From the NCBI RefSeq assembly GCF_013368755.1, contig NC_049566.1:2294001-2358000 (forward strand): a DNA stretch of 64,000 nucleotides. Reading direction: 5' to 3'. Shown piece after piece: positions 54,722-64,000 of the stretch. The stretch comes from Talaromyces rugulosus (taxonomy: Eukaryota > Ascomycota > Eurotiomycetes > Eurotiales > Trichocomaceae). The stretch's first letter is position 1, and every line of letters begins with the position of its first letter. Position numbers and translations under genes: made by a program. The notes beneath the pieces are model-generated. The model had not been told where the DNA came from and ran no database searches. It saw only the letters and a list, made by a program, of their open reading frames with translations.

Positions 54722-55975
54722 TTACTCAGCCCAGATGACGCTGCTCAAGCCGTCCTCCTGGCCGGGGGTCCCCTGGGCACCGAACTGAAGCTGGGCCACA
54801 AGGCTCCCGAGAGCACCGGTCTTCGGGTTGCGCTCGACAATAGCAACGTCGGACGACGCCTCGTTACCAATGGCAAGCAGAGTGCCGGCTTTATTGACGA
54901 CAAACGTACGTGGTGTCTTGCCATACGAGGTGGTCAGGTTGTTGAGAGCCAGCGAACCGTCTGTAGTAGACGCCTGCAGGAAAGCTATCGAGTCACTGGG
55001 AGGGAAAGCCTGGTCGTTGCGCAGCGACACATACACGTCCTTGTCGTCAAAAACATGCACTTCGGCCATAGTCGCGTTGCTGGGGATGTCTTTTGGGTAC
55101 GGCACGATCTCGCCGTCCTCCTCGAGAACAAGACAGCTGTCGCCGTACGTGACCTTGTAGGTGCTGACTGTGTTGGCGAGCTCATTCGAGATATAGAGCA
55201 CAGTGTTTTCGTCGAGACCTGTAGTCCACCACGCCCCATGGCGTGGACCGTTCCCGCCCTTGACAGCAAAGGCATCGCACTGGCTGAGCTCCCCTCTCGC
55301 TTTGTCAATAGTAAAGATGCGGATCCTGTCGGAGCCTAGATCAGACACCAGTACATACTCACCCTTGGGATCAATAAAGGTTTCGTGCGGGTGCGCCGCA
55401 TCCTGGCGCGAGGGGACAGTCGGCGGGCCTGGCAAGGTGAATTCAAATGTCTGCAGCGCGGTCGAGTCGTCTGAGATGGGTAACGCAAAGTTGGATACAG
55501 CGGAGCCTTGGCTGCGAGGATTGTCAGACCTTCTTTTCCTTTTCTGGTTGTAAGGAGGAACATACTAGTGGGCAATGGCCAGATAGTTCCGCCCGTCGAT
55601 ATCATTATAAATCACACTGGCCACGCCGCCGGGCAGTGTGGTCACTTTGGCAGTCTGGCTCAGCGTGCCGTTACCTGATACTATAAAGCTGGACAGCGTG
55701 CCATTGCCAATGCTCGCGTTGAACCCAGACTCGTCGACGCAGTACAGCGTGCGGCCGGCCGAGTCGTACGTGAGCCAGCTGGGCATGTCGCCGCAAGCCT
55801 TCAGCGAGCCGGCCAGCGTCAGGCTGCGCTCGACGGTGTCCAGGGCGAGAGTGTAGATATGGCCATCGTAGTGGGAGACGTACAGTGTCGGGTTGGTTGT
55901 GTTGGTGGTGGTCGGTAGCGCGCAGACGGTGCAGACGAAGGTGATGGCGACGGCGAGGTGGGAGATGGCGCGCAT
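54722..55975 (-). CDS. Secreted lactonase-type seven-bladed beta-propeller
   Basis: Member of the 6-phosphogluconolactonase/muconate-cyclase-like (Lactonase_7_bladed) family; opens sugar or aromatic lactones. Two exons, 55975-55566 and 55511-54722, give 399 aa in phase. A signal peptide, MRAISHLAVAITFVCTVCALP, marks it as secreted, and several NxT/S sites follow. Blade motifs occur at regular spacing: LYVSHYDGHIYTLAL, PSWLTYDSAGRTLYCVDE, AHPHETFIDPKGEYVLVSDL with the family's His and Asp, GPRHGAWW and PRTFVVNKAGTLLAIGNE. The HPHE and GPRH motifs are typical of functional members. It lies next to the oligosaccharide oxidase, which would produce lactones. Confidence 0.88.
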
Positions 55976-57217
55976 GTTAATGTTTCTTTTATTCCTTCTT
56001 ATAGAGTTGACTTAAGATCTTAGTACGGTTGTTGTGTTCAATTGCGTTTCCGTGCACCTGCTTTATAAAGTAAACCGGCAACTGTAAATTGCACAGTGCT
56101 CCCTGCTACTGAGCAGTAGAACTGCATGGGGAAACTAGCCGGAGGGCGCTATGAATATATCCGGAGAACTTTCAGAGAGCTTATGGTGTGGATATATCAA
56201 TCAATGTTTTAATTGAAAAACACGGAAAAATTGCATTGAGCCAAAAAATGCGTTGAGCCGATGCGCAATCAAAACAGGGGAGTGGTAGGTAAGTAGGCGG
56301 TACGGTTAAACTCTGATTGAAATATAATATTCTTAAGCTAACATACTATTAGGTACCTGATTAAACAGTTGAACCAATGAACATGTGTTTAATCTATTCG
56401 AAATATAACCTAGGACGTGAGGAATAGCCAGGGGGTTCCCTGTTCTTAAAAGGGGAATATCGGCTACCTAGTACGAGAACCAGCCATTTCGCCGCATATG
56501 ATTGATTGATTGATTGATTTCCATATGTTCCCCCTATATAGCTCTTCCAGGGTCATTTGCTACACATGTTCCCCCACCCCCATGGGCGGTTTTCCCCGCC
56601 TGCAACTTTCTTTCCCAGTGTCGATCATTTCCTGTCTTCAATATTGAAGGCGATGTAAATTTCCAACAGAAGAGTTGGGGAACACACAAATAAAATAAGA
56701 GGGGCTAAGAAAAACAGCGGCGTCAGTATCTCTATCAGAGATGGTCAATGTCACTATAAAGGATCTGCGGGATACACATCTTAAGCTAACAACTGAAGAC
56801 AATCCTGTAGTCGGTCCGCTAATGCACATACTAGTGGCACAGCATCCAGGCAGTCCGAACGAGGGCGGGTCGCCTATATATAAAACAAGAGAGCCAAGAG
56901 AGGCTCTGTCACTGCTATCAGGATCACAAGTTCTAATAACGGCTAGAAAAGAAGTCAAAGATTGAAAAAGAAACATATATCTAAGATAAATCATTCACCA
57001 TAGAAGAGAAGAGTTGAGAAATGATCTATATACCAGGTTCTCAGGAGGTTGGTCTGATTATTTTGAACGAACGCGACTACTTGTATATTTCAGACTACAA
57101 CTAAGACTTGTTGGCGGTCTGCTTCATGGATCAGGCTCATCAACCGACCACACACACACACACCAGGAATAAATCCAAAGAGATTACATCCCCGAGAGCT
57201 TTGAGAACACGTCGATC
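55976..57217. other. Intergenic region, no gene seen
   Basis: About 1.2 kb between two minus-strand genes. A (TGAT)n tract lies near 56501-56519 and a (CA)n tract near 57150-57163. The open frame of about 120 codons at 56638-56994 has no protein character. It should contain the promoter of the lactonase gene. Confidence 0.45.
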
Positions 57218-58805
57218 CTACGCTGCTGTTGCCGGCTTAATCGATATCGGGTAATAGAATAGTTCCCCTGGGTCTATCTGCGCCTTCAATTCTTGCAGCC
57301 TGGACAAGCTTCCCCCCCAATAGACTTCCTGTGCTGTGGTGCGGTTCATGCGTGCATCTGCATAGTTGATATACATACCCCAGTCAGACTGCGGCAGGGG
57401 AGCAGTCGTCGTCGATACCCATCCGTCTAGAAACTCGAACCCATGGGCTGGGTAGTCACCGCTTATTACTCTGTCATAAAATTGGACAATGTACAGCTTG
57501 TCTCGATGCGCGTAGGAGGTTAGATTCGCGTCAGTCTTCCAGATTGCTGCGTTCGACCCGCCTTGTATGTCGATCTGCAACCACCAGATCCGAGTCACGT
57601 TCCTAGCAGTCTCGTACCAGTAGTTGACAAAGTTACTGGCAGATGTTCCATTTAGTCCTTTCAACGTTAAGCTTTTTGCGTAGAACGTTTCATGCTATAA
57701 CCTGGTGAGTGTCACTATACTAACTAGGAGAGTGAGCGTCGAGTCACTAACTGCATTGTACGGGTAGGTTATGTTGAGCTCTGTATAGGCATAGTGTTCC
57801 AACACCTCAATCCAACCAGTGGTTTTGGCGGTAGAAAGGGAACCTCCAATCTTGTTTAACAGCGGCTCAAATGCATCTTCGAGTTCTGTCCTGTTTCCAT
57901 AGTAAACTCCCTCAATAGAGCATCCCGAAAACGATGACACTGCGAGACGCATGTTGAGCTCCGCCGGCATGTCGTTTCTCGCGTAGTCTTCTATAGCTTC
58001 TAGGCCGGGTAGTGATGAGCTCTGATTCCATGGCAATTCTGCAGAAAACCAGGTTGCATTCTCCGGAGCCTCAAACGTCATGAACTGGTACGATGTGGCA
58101 ATTCCAAAGTTCGAACCTGCGCCTAACATGGCCCGGAAAAGATCTGGATGGTCAACGTGAGAGCACTCAACGACGCTTGCATTTGCCAATACCACCGTCA
58201 TACTTTTCACCCAATCCAGAGCTAACCCGTGGGTATGGGATGCCATGCCAAACCCGCCATGAAGGACATGGCCTGACACGCCAACGCTTTCAAAATTAGC
58301 CTTTTCTTTTTTGCTTTAGAAATGGTGTCACTCACCCAGGACATGTCCCGTGAGATATAGCCCGATGTCCCTGATTAAATAGTTCCAACGCCAGATGACC
58401 TAATCTTGCTCCAGGCTCGACAGTAGCAATGTTAGTCTTTGTGTCGAGTGTGACTCGGTCCATGTGATCTAGCTGGATCACAAGATGACCGTCTTCTCCA
58501 CCAAGACCTAGTGATGCATAGGAATGGCCGCCTGCTTTCGGGGTCACCTTGACACCTTGTTCCCCACCGCAAGAGACCGCTGCTTGGATGTGATCTGATG
58601 TTGTTGGCACTGCAATTGCAGCTGGTGTATACACCAGTCGCTCGTTGAAGGATGAGCCATACAGTTCCCAATCTGTCGAATTAGGTACGAGAAACGGAAC
58701 CCCCGCAGAATCAAGACATTGCGCCAGTGTCTCCTTTTTTATTGATGTATTCATATGAGTGGCCGCGAAGCAATAGCCAATGTAAAGCATAACTATCAGC
58801 TTCAT
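57218..58805 (-). CDS. Secreted FAD-linked oligosaccharide oxidase (BBE-like, bicovalent flavin)
   Basis: Resembles fungal glucooligosaccharide oxidases: it oxidises the C1-OH of a sugar to a lactone and reduces O2 to H2O2. Exons 58805-58336, 58286-57752 and 57694-57218 give 493 aa in phase. The signal peptide MKLIVMLYIGYCFAATH starts at 58805; an upstream in-frame ATG at 58892 would bury it. Both flavin attachment residues are visible: His94 in AGGHSYASLG and Cys155 in HGTCPGVGVSGH. The stretch GGEDGHLVIQLDHMDRVTL and LHGGFGMASHTHGLALDW are typical. The C-terminal YINYAD and WGGSLSRLQELKAQIDP complete the BBE domain, including the likely catalytic Tyr. Several N-glycosylation sites are present. 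A secondary-metabolite oxidase is the alternative, but secretion and motif match favour a sugar substrate. Confidence 0.88.
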
Positions 58806-60160
58806 GATGCTCAGAAATCGAACGGTTGGTAAGAGGTCAAGGCTGACTGAGACTACTTCAGTACTTGGAATAGTGTTGAAAGGGGCCACCATTCATGTTT
58901 ATACTATAAAGAGAACGGACCCTGACGATATAGCATTATAGAGCATTCAGTCGTTCTGTGAAGCTTTCGTGCCTAGTGCAGATTATTTCCAGAATTTGGG
59001 CCAATCGCCAACCAACCCGCCCCATCCAACATGGTTTAACTCATTTATGCAATGATACTGCTACTCTGCACACTATACCGATATTATCCGGAGCAGCACT
59101 CGGTCAAATGCCTAAGGGGTAAATTTGACCTCTTAAAGTTCCGGACAGGGGCTCCTCGTTCCCTTGAAACTCATTAGGCCCAAGGATGGACCACACCAGA
59201 GCGTCGCTAGCGTCCGCCATTCCAAACCTTGATAAATGTGTTCGATTATAGTAGTGTCTATGCACGTGCTAGGCTTGTTATATCGCTTGTAGCGCCGCTT
59301 AAGTCTTTAGCTGTAGCGGGTATGACAGTCCTACCAAGTGGCACACTACGCTGGCGTTCTGCCTGGCTGATTGATCTAGCACGGCGGCGCTGCTACCAAA
59401 AGGTTCGAATAGGTCAGTTCAGGGAGGGATAAAATTTAAAATCTTGACAAGGTGCCCGCTTATGTCATGATCTTAAGTACGCTTACAGGCTTCGTGCCTG
59501 CTTTACATCCAAAGAGCCTAGCTATCTGTAATGATAGGAGTATAAATTGTGTTGTTTCTATATTTTTAGTTTCAGGCCTTCAGACCTTTATTATATCAAT
59601 TTATGTTCGTGTTGTTTGCATTCTGCACCATACACTATATTCCGACAAAATCTTGACTACACGGTGATTGGCAATTTTGCTGTACCATACCCAGTCCTTT
59701 CAAACTCACATCGCAGCAGAGTTTCACGGCTATTATTGGTGCGTAAGCCTTGAACTTTGACCTTATTTACGGAGCATAAACAAGCCCGTTCAAGCGGCGT
59801 CAGGAGTTTAGCCTAATTCACTATGCAGCCCTTCCCTTCCCAACAGGATGAACAAGCCACTGCAATTACTTATACGGAATATATGTAGCAGATCCGACTT
59901 GGCATTAAGAACCTATCATCAATAATAATAATAATGCAAAATGCCCATACTAACTGTACCAGCCCCTCGCTCCCGCTTCGGGTGCGCACCGGTTCAATGC
60001 AAATGTCAGCTCTTATTAGAATAGTTATCCATGGTCTAAATATCGAAGCTTGTTGCATACAATGCGTGTAGACTAGGGTTTCATATCCCACGATTTCCTG
60101 CTGCGGTGCCTAAAGCAAACTGCTAACAGAGATGTCTTTTCTTTGGTTCTTTTCAGGAGC
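58806..60160. other. Intergenic region, mixed and AT-rich, no gene seen
   Basis: About 1.35 kb between the oxidase start and the F-box stop codon. The part 59160-59430 is GC-richer than the rest and looks foreign to its surroundings, with AGCGCCGCTTAAG and GGCGGCGC. It may be a remnant of a repeat but I recognise no element. Nothing supports a gene. Confidence 0.4.
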
Positions 60161-61084
60161 TTACCAAACTTCCTCGTAGTCAGTATACTTAAGCATGCGG
60201 CACTGCTTACTCCATCTAGAGGTTGGCGGATCCCATATATTTCCTAATGGTCGACTGACATCTATAAAGACGAGACTGGGGCGGGATTTAGGAAGCTTTT
60301 GTATTTGGGTTTCACACTTCAGGCAGTGGCCGTTTCTGTGCCCATTTATGATATCGTATCCTCGTCCTATGAACTCTAAAAGCTCACGATGAGGACACAC
60401 AAAAATTTCAGTATCCGGACTCCGCTTTGTTAGGCGGTGTAAAGCTCCATTTCGGGGTACCTTAATATGCGCGGTATACAGAGATCTCATAACCATTTGG
60501 TAAGAATCCGTGATAAATATTTTCATTTGAACATGAATTCGAACACGGCCGTCTTTGGCAACCTCACACTCATGTAAAAGACATTTCCTGTGATTCTCGG
60601 AGGCTTTAATCTTGAACATACTCCAGCGACCTTTAATAGATTTGCCCCTGGTGGCTCCGGCGGAGTCTAGTAGCAAGTCCTTAAGCTCTTGTCGATCCTC
60701 AAAGGTCAACGAGAGACAAGGGCAAAAATCGGCTATACCGGCCCATTGTGAGCAACGTCTTTGCAAAGATGGTATTTTCGATGGAGGGCCAGGGAAATAT
60801 CTTGGTGGATGCAACTTTAAACATGCGCCGCAGAATGACCAACGAGAATTTTCCAGCCTAGTTAGCAGCATGTTTCGCGGTACCTCTGGCAAATTTAGAC
60901 ACAGTTGAGGTACTTTGATGTGAAGAAGGCGAGGGAAGACGAATTCTTCATAATTCGATTTTAGAAGATGATGAAATAGCTTGCAGCTGAGGAAGAAACA
61001 TACTTGGTCGACTGGTGAGAGGAGCTCGAACACTTCGCGGATAAGACACTCCGGTAGCCAAAATATGACTGGTTCTTGAACCAT
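60161..61084 (-). CDS. F-box domain protein
   Basis: Likely substrate adaptor of an SCF ubiquitin ligase; the target is unknown. Single exon, 307 aa. The F-box is at the N-terminus: WLPECLIREVFELLSPVDQVCFFLSCKLFHHLL. It is followed by a conserved Cys segment, SFCGACLKLHPPRYF, and CSQWAGIADFCPCLSLTFEDR, a pattern shared by many short F-box proteins of Aspergillus and Penicillium. These are expanded and vary between species, in agreement with the accessory character of this region. Complete as far as can be judged. Confidence 0.82.
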   Translation of the reverse strand: MVQEPVIFWLPECLIREVFELLSPVDQVCFFLSCKLFHHLLKSNYEEFVFPRLLHIKVPQLCLNLPEVPRNMLLTRLENSRWSFCGACLKLHPPRYFPGPPSKIPSLQRRCSQWAGIADFCPCLSLTFEDRQELKDLLLDSAGATRGKSIKGRWSMFKIKASENHRKCLLHECEVAKDGRVRIHVQMKIFITDSYQMVMRSLYTAHIKVPRNGALHRLTKRSPDTEIFVCPHRELLEFIGRGYDIINGHRNGHCLKCETQIQKLPKSRPSLVFIDVSRPLGNIWDPPTSRWSKQCRMLKYTDYEEVW

Positions 61085-61990
61085 AGTAGGTCCTCTGTTG
61101 TAAAGGGCTTTTGATGTATTCTCCTAATCTCCGCAATATGGACCCTTGCTGCTGCTTTTGACCGTTCCAAACCATACTTTTTCGGAAATCTAGGAAATAA
61201 AGTAAAGAATAAAGGAACAATTTCTTCCTGTCATGACAGTTGCTATGATTAAAATGCCTGATTTCTCACCATGATGACTGAATACCTATAGTATATGTTG
61301 CCTGAAATAAGCTCCCATACGTGTATAAAGCATCATAAAATGCTCATCAATGACGCGCATACATGTATAAAACCGTCTACGGTTTCCATCTTCGCCGATT
61401 TTACATATGTATCTGCTATGGCTCGTCTCCACCCATTGACACCTCTATCACACATGTTGTTAAGCTCCTTGACTTGCTCTTCTAGATTTGAAACATCTCT
61501 CTCTTCTTATATTTATGTGAAGTATCTTAGACCAAAGTTTCTAGTTTAGTGACTGTTTCTCTTAGCTGATTAAGGGTTTTTAGTTCCGATGCTTTGTTGA
61601 AGATTGCTGATGTGTATTTGAAGCTCAATGTAGAGCGGAGGTTGACCTCATTAGACAATACCGGGTTACCGTTCTGCAACGCTGCGGCAACATTGAAATT
61701 AGTTACATTGCAGTTCTCTATTACATATCAAAACATATTTACGTTAATAAATTTAATACCATTTTTTGGTTGTATGACCGTTACCAGGCCACCCAACATC
61801 GTATGAAAGTTACTGAACGGTATGGTATATCCCTGTTCGCCCAAAATCCGGTATGGGAGCGTGGTAGATAGAATAGTATATCATTCACTGTTATCTATCT
61901 GCATACCTATCAAACAGGGTATCTCATTTTCTCATAACCAAAAAATAAAATAAAATAAATATATACAAACCATGCATATGATATGTCCAG
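61085..61990. other. Intergenic, AT-rich, no gene seen
   Basis: About 900 bp, strongly AT-rich, between the F-box start and the stop codon of the second regulator. No convincing reading frame. Confidence 0.45.
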
Positions 61991-64000
61991 CTACATCCCA
62001 GTCGCCCCAATAAAAGACTCTGGAATCCCATCAAACACCCAATTCAACGAGTCGAAAACATCAGAAAAGCTGGCCTCGTTCATAAACGCGTTGTCCTCAA
62101 AGTTGGTCGATAGCATCAGGCTGGGGTCATTGAGGGCGTTGTCCGGCTGAGGTCCGACCACGCCGGCGGTGTTGGCTTGATTCGATGCTGAGACTATCAC
62201 TAATTAGTGGAAAACCATAACTAAATGAAGAAAAGATAATACCCTGAGAGTCGTCTGTGACTTTCTGCTGTTTGAACCGGCGTCGCCAGCGCCACACCGT
62301 ATCGTATACATGGCTCATGCTCATGCGGCTACGAATACCTAGATGAAGCGCATCGTCGCCCAAGTTGCCGGCATTCCACATTTGAGAGATCACGTTGGCC
62401 AGTCTCACCGGCCGGTCATTGTCGACCACGCTTATTCGGCGGATCGAGGAAATCGCCCCGTTAAACAAAAACTTGCCGTGATCAATGTCGATCTGCCGCG
62501 CAAACGGGCTTTTGAGAAGCTTCATGAGCGCGAATGCCGCCGACACGATCATCTGCAGGATGTAGTTTGTTGCGTGAATGAGCAAGTTTCCAGGCGATGT
62601 CTCTAGTTCCAAGACACGGCCAAGAAAAGTCGTCGTTGCGAGAAACAGGTTCGTAAGGTCATCGCTCCGCGGGTTCGAGCTGAGAAAGACAAAGTAGCGC
62701 AAGTGGAGGCTGGCGGCACGTAGATGGATCATATTGATTTCTGTAGTATGTTAGTATTAAGCAATAATGCATATAGAAGAATGAGTAGCCTACGTGAGAT
62801 GTTGTCCGTAAAATCCAGCTCCATCTCTCGAAGCTCGTCTTCCAGCACTCCAACCAGCAACAGTTTCTCCATGCTGATAAACTCCGAGGGCTCCGGCCGG
62901 CCATTATATAAACTTCGAGTCACTCGATCGCAAAACTTTTCAATCCGCAGCCGCACTTTGAGATCCTCTGGTAGACGATAATCCGCAGCCTTGAGAGAGG
63001 CCGGCTCCAATGCCCAATCGTAAATCGTGCTCGGGGGCTGGCCGTAGCCAGTTGCAACACTACAGCTCGTCAGTATGCCTGTCTTGATATGAATCCTGAA
63101 TGACTCACTTTTGAGCCACAATGTTGCAAAGAAACCACGTCTGGAGTCGGTCTTTCAACTCCTCCCCTCTGACCTCCATGCGAAAGGTGGTGAATTCCTC
63201 CGGCTGAACCGGACGGTGCAAACCTAATTGCATTGCCAGATTCATCATGAGACCGCTTAGCATAAAAGTTTGATCGCTTTTTTGACTAGTTGTCGGCAGG
63301 GGCCATGTGCACAGTAGGCATAATGCCTGAACAACATGGTAATTCTGCGGAACACTGCTAATACTAGCCCACAAAAGGCGACTGAAGGGGCCCGAGAGCG
63401 ATACGAGCAGACCAGACTCGTATGGACACCGGCGGCTGGACACACAGATGATTGTCCAGGCAAGAATCTCAGAGGAGCTAAAGTATTCCTCGGGGTCTTT
63501 TTCCCGATCCAGCAGTGGCAGGAATGGGTGGTAGAATTTAAAGTATCTTCAAACAATTAGTACGCAGTGAGTAAAGGACATAGCTGAGCAACTCACTGCT
63601 CAAAGAGCCGGGTAATGCGCTGCTTGGACAAGGAGATATCCTCGAGAGTCCATGTGCTCTTTCCGCGCGAGACAGCAGCCTCGCTGGAGACATGAGGCGG
63701 TGGCGCTGGCCGTCTCATGGGCGAGGCCTGCTGCTCGACCGAAACGGCCAGAGACTGCGCGCGCGACGACGGCGGCGGAGAATGAGGCGCATAGTAGACT
63801 TCTCCAGAGGAATCGTTCATGTCGTCTTCATCGTTAGCGTTTCCCTCAGGATATTCGCCAGTAGTCAAGCGGCGCCGCAGGTCAGCAATCTCTTTTTCCA
63901 TCTCGGCATTGCGCCTACCGATTATCTTCATGTTAGTTATGTTGGCTGTCTATATCATGCATACATAATACGCACCGCCGTTTGGAGATCCGCTTAAATG
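61991..64000 (-). CDS. Zn2Cys6-type transcription factor, N-terminus beyond the window
   Basis: Fungal-specific regulator, cut by the right edge. Exons read in phase: a part starting before 63919 and ending 63597, then 63546-63109, 63059-62794, 62740-62243 and 62193-61991. The piece in view has a coiled linker RNAEMEKEIADLRRRL, which usually follows the zinc cluster. The fungal_trans domain follows with YFKFYHPFLPLLDREKDPEEYF, LALCLLCTWPLP-like, MMNLAMQLGLHRPV and NVATGYGQPPSTIYDWALE. A final acidic region contains FSDVFDSLNWVFDGIPESF, typical of an activation domain. An acceptor at about 63919 implies another intron; the exon upstream would encode RISKRR before the edge. The zinc cluster is not in the window, so the class is inferred. 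Confidence 0.85.

Noticed and set aside
56638..56994. Minus-strand frame of 118 codons between lactonase and oxidase
   Set aside because: No domain, no good splice context and no family resemblance; the opposite strand is equally open.
63652..63997. Plus-strand Arg-rich frames at the right edge
   Set aside because: Antisense of the Ser/Pro-rich linker exon of the second regulator.

Overview
This window is nuclear DNA from a filamentous ascomycete, most likely a eurotialean mould (Aspergillus/Penicillium type). The genes carry many short introns of about 45-90 bp with GT...AG ends and CTAAC/CTNAC branch points. The predicted proteins read like those I know from Aspergillus, for example RacA, a PMT2-type mannosyltransferase, Erf2, Coq4, Sec2 and a LaeA-like methyltransferase. 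I joined exons by hand and checked that each model stays in phase; no alignment or database search was run.

From about 0.4 to 44 kb the window is a dense housekeeping block on both strands. In order it holds: Erf2 palmitoyltransferase (-), a small mitochondrial membrane protein (+), PMT2 protein O-mannosyltransferase (-), splicing factor SF3a subunit 1 (+), an Asn/Tyr-rich unknown protein (-), an AIM9-like mitochondrial phosphotransferase-fold protein (-), Sec2-type Rab GEF (-), PDCD5 family (+), Coq4 (-), a SET-domain methyltransferase (+), a PanE-like ketopantoate reductase (-), Lrp1/Rrp47 exosome cofactor (+), a probable decayed or lineage-specific gene (-), a MIX17/CHCHD2-type twin CX9C protein (+), a UBX-domain protein (-), Shy1/SURF1 (+), CENP-T (-), Cms1 (+), an F-box-like LRR protein (+), a LaeA-like methyltransferase (+), a Nop6-like nucleolar RRM protein (+), RacA GTPase (-) and an ABM-fold protein (-).

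From about 44 to 61 kb the window looks like an accessory region with long, AT-rich gaps. It holds a serine beta-lactamase-like hydrolase (-), an MFS transporter with a GC-AG intron (-), a Zn2Cys6 regulator (-), an extended-SDR epimerase/dehydratase (-), a secreted lactonase-type beta-propeller (-), a secreted bicovalent-flavin oligosaccharide oxidase (-) and an F-box protein (-). An oxidase that makes sugar lactones next to a secreted lactonase suggests an extracellular sugar-oxidation pathway with its own transporter and regulator. The MFS and SDR promoters share an identical 14-mer containing a CGG-N3-CGG half-site pair, as expected for a local Zn2Cys6 regulon.

The right end (about 62-64 kb) holds most of a second Zn2Cys6-type regulator (-), cut by the window edge before its zinc cluster. 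I saw no rRNA, convincing tRNA, CRISPR array or intact transposon; fungal tRNAs with introns could have been missed by eye.
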